A stretch of DNA of 64,000 bases from assembly GCF_000372725.1 (NCBI RefSeq), contig NW_005198167.1, forward strand, positions 500,058 to 564,057, written 5' to 3'. Positions within the stretch are counted from its first letter, which is position 1. Every line of letters starts with the position of its first letter. Source of the stretch: Emiliania huxleyi CCMP1516. Its lineage: Eukaryota; Haptophyta; Isochrysidales; Noelaerhabdaceae. Made by a program: the position numbers and the translations under genes. Below, in pieces: positions 60,698-64,000 of this stretch. The notes below the pieces were generated by a model. That model saw nothing but the letters and a program-made list of their open reading frames with translations, ran no database searches and had not been told where the DNA came from.

Positions 60698-63600
60698 TCA
60701 CGACGAGAAGGAGGGCAGCACCTCGACGACCTCGAAGGTGACGCCGCCGTGCTCGAACGCCTCCCGCCGCCCGGACGGAGCGAGGAAAGTGAGCGGCGGG
60801 TAGCATACCTGCGCGGCGCGAAACGGCGACAGCTAGGGCGTCGAGCGGCGGACGTGATGGGCTCGTGTCTTCGACTCGTGTCTGAAGAGCGGGGGGAGTG
60901 TCTCCACCGACGCTGCGCCTTCCTGCCCGTGCTGTGCGTGCTGCGTGTGTGCTGCCTTGTGCCGCGTGTGCACAAGGGGCGTCCGTGGCACGCACGCGCG
61001 CGCCTCCGCCTCGGCCGCAAAGCTAAAGAGATATAGGGTGATATATGGGGAGAGATGCGCCTCCGCCTCGGCCGCAAAGCACGAGCAGTAGCTCAGGTCT
61101 GCGCCGCGGTCAATAAACGAGTTTGCGCGGAGCTTGAACAGAAGCGCGCGCCGCCCCCGCAGACCTCCGCTCCCGCCTCCAAGGGCGTAGGCGATGGCAA
61201 CCTCGGGGGGGGGGGGGGGGGTCGCGGATGCATTCGCCGAGGGTGTGTGAGCAATCGAGCTGTAGCGGAGCTGTAGCCGAAATGAGAGAGGCGGTGCAGC
61301 TGACGTGGAGGTGTAGCTGAGACGGGAGACGGCGACCTCGAGGCTGCTGGTGATCTGCTGGTGATCTCCCTATCTCCCAGACCTCGAGGCTGCTGGTAGT
61401 GCTCATCGGCGCGAACTCTGTCCCCCCCTCGGCGAGGAAGGCGTCCGCCACGTCCAGGTTGGCCATGCCGCGCCACAAGTCGAGCGGCTGGTTGGCACCT
61501 AGACGTGTCACGCCATCAGCGGTCCAACGTCAGTCGTTTTCATCAGCATCTCGCGCGCCAGGCCGAGCGGCTCTCGCTGGCGCCGCGCTGCGACGCGTTG
61601 ACCGCGCGGAGGCGCCGGATGGCGTCCGAGATGAAGGAGAGCGTCACGGGGAAGGGGTACTCCACCTCGCCTAATCTCGGGTGATCTCGGGCGATCTCGA
61701 GTGATCTCGCCTCCCCGGGAACAGGGGGCTCCTCCTTCGCCGGCGGATCGCAGCGGCGTATTCAGGCTGCGGAAGCAGTTGCTCGTGTAGAGGCGCAGCG
61801 CCGCGACGTGCGGTGCCTAATTGCATCCTCAAGACGCCTCTGACTCAAGCTGCGCTCGTGTAGAGGCGCAGCGCCGCGACGTGCGGTGCCTAATTGCAGC
61901 CTCAAGACGCCTCTGACTCAAGCTGCGCTCGTGTAGAGGCGCAGCGCCGCGACGTGCGGTGCCTAATTGCAGCCTCAAGACGCCTCTGACTCAAGCTGCG
62001 CTCGTGTAGAGGCGCAGCGCCGCGACGTGCGGTGCCTAATTGCAGCCTCAAGACGCCTCTGACTCAAGCTGCGCTCGTGTAGAGGCGCAGCGCCGCGACG
62101 TGCGGTGCCTAATTGCAGCCTCAAGACGCCTCTGACTCAAGCTGCGCTCGTGTAGAGGCGCAGCGCCGCGACGTGCGGTGCCTAATTGCAGCCTCAAGAC
62201 GCCTCTGACTCAAGCTGCGCTCGTGTAGAGGCGGAGCGCCGCGAGACGTGCGGTGCCCGCAGCCCCGCAGTGATCGAGTCTGGGAGATCGACAAAGTCCT
62301 GCAGCGCCATGCCGGCAGGCCTGCCCGCGTCCATCACCCCGTTGCTCCACCTACTCTCGCGCAATCTCGCGCAGTCTCGTGCAGCCTCGTGTGCTCTCCA
62401 CCTGCTACACCCCCTTGCTCCACACGCCGGCGGGGGAGGTCGCCGGTGCGGGCGTGGAGGATGTAGCGGAGGCAGACGCGGTCGTCGTCGCTGCCTCGCG
62501 ACGCGACCTCGCGTTCGATGGCGGCGAGACCCTCGGCCATGCCGGCGTAGACAACCTAGCGCGAGGCGGGGGGGGGTCCTCGTTCACACGCCTCCACACA
62601 CACACGCACACACACCAAGGTGTGTGGTGTGTGCCATGTGCCATGCCGGTGCGAGGGGGGGCTGGCTCCATTGGCTGAATACAGAACTCAAAGCGCAAGT
62701 GCGGGGCAGCGATCTGACGCCTTCGGGGAAGAGAGTGTGGCAGGCGTGCGACAAGGGCAAGGTGCCGAGGTTGTGCGAGAGAGAAAGAGAGTCTGAAGGC
62801 ACTATGAACCTCGTCTGGCACGCGCATGAACGAGACATGGATGCCGAGCGGTGAATGAGCTGTGAATAGAGATCTGTGAATAGAGAGCTGTGAATGGAGA
62901 GCTGTGAATGGCGCCTCGTCTGGCACGCGCATGAACGTCATGATGCCGAGCGCCTAGACTCGCTCACTCACGTCCCGTCATGTCGAGACCGGGAGTCAGC
63001 AGGCCGCGAGTGTGCGGCCCAAGCGCCGAATCGACAGGCCTACGTCGGCGGTCCATGACACAGCGTCGCGGCACAGGCCAAGGGGAGATGTGGAACCGTC
63101 CCGAGGTCATCTGGCCGTCCGGTGACCAGACGCTGGACGGCGAAGCGGTGGAGGTCCTCGCGGCTCTCCTCGCCGCCGCCGGACTGGGCGAGGGTCGCCT
63201 GGGCGAGAACGAGGCAGTCTCGGTCAATCTCGGTCGATCTCGGTCGATCTCGGTCGATCTCGGTCGATCTCGGTCGATCTCGGAAGGTGCGAGGGCCGCC
63301 TGGAGACCCTCGAGCACGTGCCGCAGGACGACGGGGAGCGGCTCGAGCTCGCCCGGCTGGTGGTAGTACGGGGAGAGGGGGGGGGGGGGGGGGCGTTAGG
63401 AGAGTGGGACGGGGTAAGAGCGAGCTCGACGCAAACGGTTCGACGGTGTGTGATCTCGACGCAAAGACTCGCTCGATCGAGGGCGTGTGATCTCGACGCA
63501 AAGACTCGCTCGCACTCCCGTGCGCCCAGAGCATTCTCGGCTCGTGTCTCGCGCCTTCCCCGACGGCAGCTTGCGCCGCACGTGGATCTGGAGGGCGAGC

Positions 63601-63986
63601 GGGGCATATCTGCCTACGCGCTGAATACGCCGACGTGAGGGCGGGGAGACGGTCTTGTGCAGCGAATTCCGAGCACCGCGTGAATACGAGGGGGGGCGAA
63701 TACAGTGAATACGGCCGAATACGGCCGAATACGGCGGAATACGTGTCCTCTCGAGCGCTGGTTCGGCATGAACATGTGGAGCGGCCGCACACTGCTCGCT
63801 ACAGGAGGTGCGGATTTTCGCATCGGCCTTCATGGCCGAGGCTCTCGCCCGAGCGACTGCCTGCACATATGGCGTGGCCAGGTTGCGAGATACGGTGAAA
63901 AAGCGATGCTCCTTCGAGGAATGGAGAACCGGCATTTGCCGCCCATGCAGAGGGTCCAGCTCGGTGGAATAAATCTGGTTCATCAT
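60698..63986 (-). CDS. Mono-ADP-ribosyltransferase-fold protein (R-S-E motifs), many exons
   Basis: A candidate first exon at ATG 63986 encodes MMNQIYSTELDPLHG. Internal exons include YYHQPGELEPLPVVLRHVLE (about 63310-63370), AEGLAAIEREVASRG (62.5 kb), LQDFVDLPDSITAGLR (62.3 kb), the array at 61781-62265 (ALRLYTS), PFPVTLSFISDAIRRLRAV (61.6 kb), 61498-61383 (LDLWRGM..., GTEFAPMSTTSS), 61201-61004 and 60808-60698 (YPPLTFLAPSGRREAF... to SFSS). LWRG, STT and EAE are the R-S-E residues of arginine-type ADP-ribosyltransferases, which use NAD to modify proteins. This domain recurs in algal genomes. Nothing marks it as secreted. The order and phase of the upstream exons are inferred. Confidence 0.72.
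61001..61079 (-). repeat. 22-bp direct repeat around the ExE motif (57-bp tandem duplication)
   Basis: The 22-bp sequence at 61058-61079 returns at 61001-61022. The 57-nt period is in frame and without stop codons. It can be spliced (GC...AG) or retained as 19 extra residues. Confidence 0.85.
61781..62265 (-). repeat. 73-bp tandem array: 36-nt exon piece plus 37-nt GC..AG piece, about 6.6 copies
   Basis: Units start at 61781, 61854, 61927, 62000, 62073, 62146 and 62219 (last incomplete). On the sense (minus) strand each has gcaccgcacgtcgcggcgct...cacgagc (36 nt, translating APHVAALRLYTS), then a 37-nt piece beginning GC and ending AATTAG. The last sense-strand copy reads on into NCFRSLNTPLR of the ADP-ribosyltransferase domain. 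Confidence 0.9.
63225..63285. repeat. tcggtcgatctc 12-bp tandem repeat
   Basis: About five copies inside an intron of the minus-strand gene. The flanking exon edges repeat (ccaggcggccctcgc and cccaggcgaccctcgc). Confidence 0.85.
63630..63780 (-). mobile_element. Introner-like intronic element, copy 4
   Basis: On the minus strand: gctcgagaggacacg, ttcggccgtattcggccgta, cactgtattcgc, cccctcgtattcac, gtgctcggaat and ctgcacaagaccgtc, then gtcggcgtattcagcgcgtag. The block order is the same as in the introns at 15382, 27812 and 44630, and it is sense to the minus-strand gene. Confidence 0.65.
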
Positions 63987-64000
63987 AGTGACGAGCGGAT

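Noticed and set aside
61781-62265. CRISPR-like array
   Set aside because: Units are contiguous 73-bp copies with no unique spacers, in a eukaryotic gene.
60698-63986. Reading the ADP-ribosyltransferase-fold gene as a secreted toxin
   Set aside because: No signal peptide or delivery domain is seen, and the fold is common in intracellular algal proteins. The R-S-E motifs alone do not make it a toxin.

Overview
The window is nuclear DNA of a GC-rich, intron-containing microbial eukaryote. Gene density is about one per 3-4 kb, and genes lie on both strands without operons. Introns are short (about 46-485 nt) and many start with GC instead of GT. Long (TG)n, (GA)n and (CGG)n tracts are frequent, and there is one 395-base assembly gap. 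GC level, gene density, GC-AG introns and the gene families (algal LRR, TIR-like and ADP-ribosyltransferase-fold proteins) fit a haptophyte alga such as Emiliania/Gephyrocapsa best. This is an inference; another GC-rich alga is possible.

Layout. 0-10 kb: an LRR protein (-), an inositol-monophosphatase-family enzyme (-), an FAD-dependent oxidoreductase (-) and two unrecognised reading frames (-). 10-19 kb: a decayed ABC-transporter segment (+), an N-myristoylation-motif protein with an algal HET/TIR-like domain and two LRR blocks (-), a coiled-coil plus GT25 glycosyltransferase with seven resolvable exons (+), and a small secreted repeat protein (+). 19-29 kb: the gap, a mitochondrial-type ribosomal protein uL15 (-), a Gly/Arg-rich reading frame holding a 185-bp tandem repeat (-), and an 892-residue protein with about six GYF-like modules (+). 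30-40 kb: a secreted arylsulfatase (+), a multi-pass membrane protein with a TIR-like tail (-), a repeat-rich tract with gene fragments, and a secreted Cys-rich protein of five exons (+). 40-52 kb: a noncoding tandem duplication, a GPR155/LYCHOS-like membrane protein (+), a small DUF1475-like membrane protein (-), gene fragments and a Copia-like Gag remnant (-). 52-64 kb: an ankyrin-coiled coil-RING protein (+), a type II membrane glycosyltransferase-like protein (-), a PH/SHOCT-type protein with a frameshift (+), a small signal-anchored protein with a frameshift (+), and a mono-ADP-ribosyltransferase-fold gene (-).

The most notable signal is in the introns. Where exons can be joined with confidence, many introns start inside one copy of a direct repeat (about 9-26 bp) and end at the second copy, usually as GC-AG. 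A roughly 150-bp intronic element recurs in four unrelated genes, always in the sense orientation of its host, as expected of an introner-type element. The ADP-ribosyltransferase gene also carries a tandem array of a 73-bp unit, each unit being a 36-nt exon piece plus a 37-nt GC...AG piece. Together these suggest that intron birth and multiplication, by tandem duplication and by introner insertion, is active in this genome.

Several products are of signalling or defence type: a lipid-anchored HET/TIR-like LRR protein, a membrane TIR-like protein, an ANK-RING protein and an ADP-ribosyltransferase. They are scattered, so no shared pathway is claimed.
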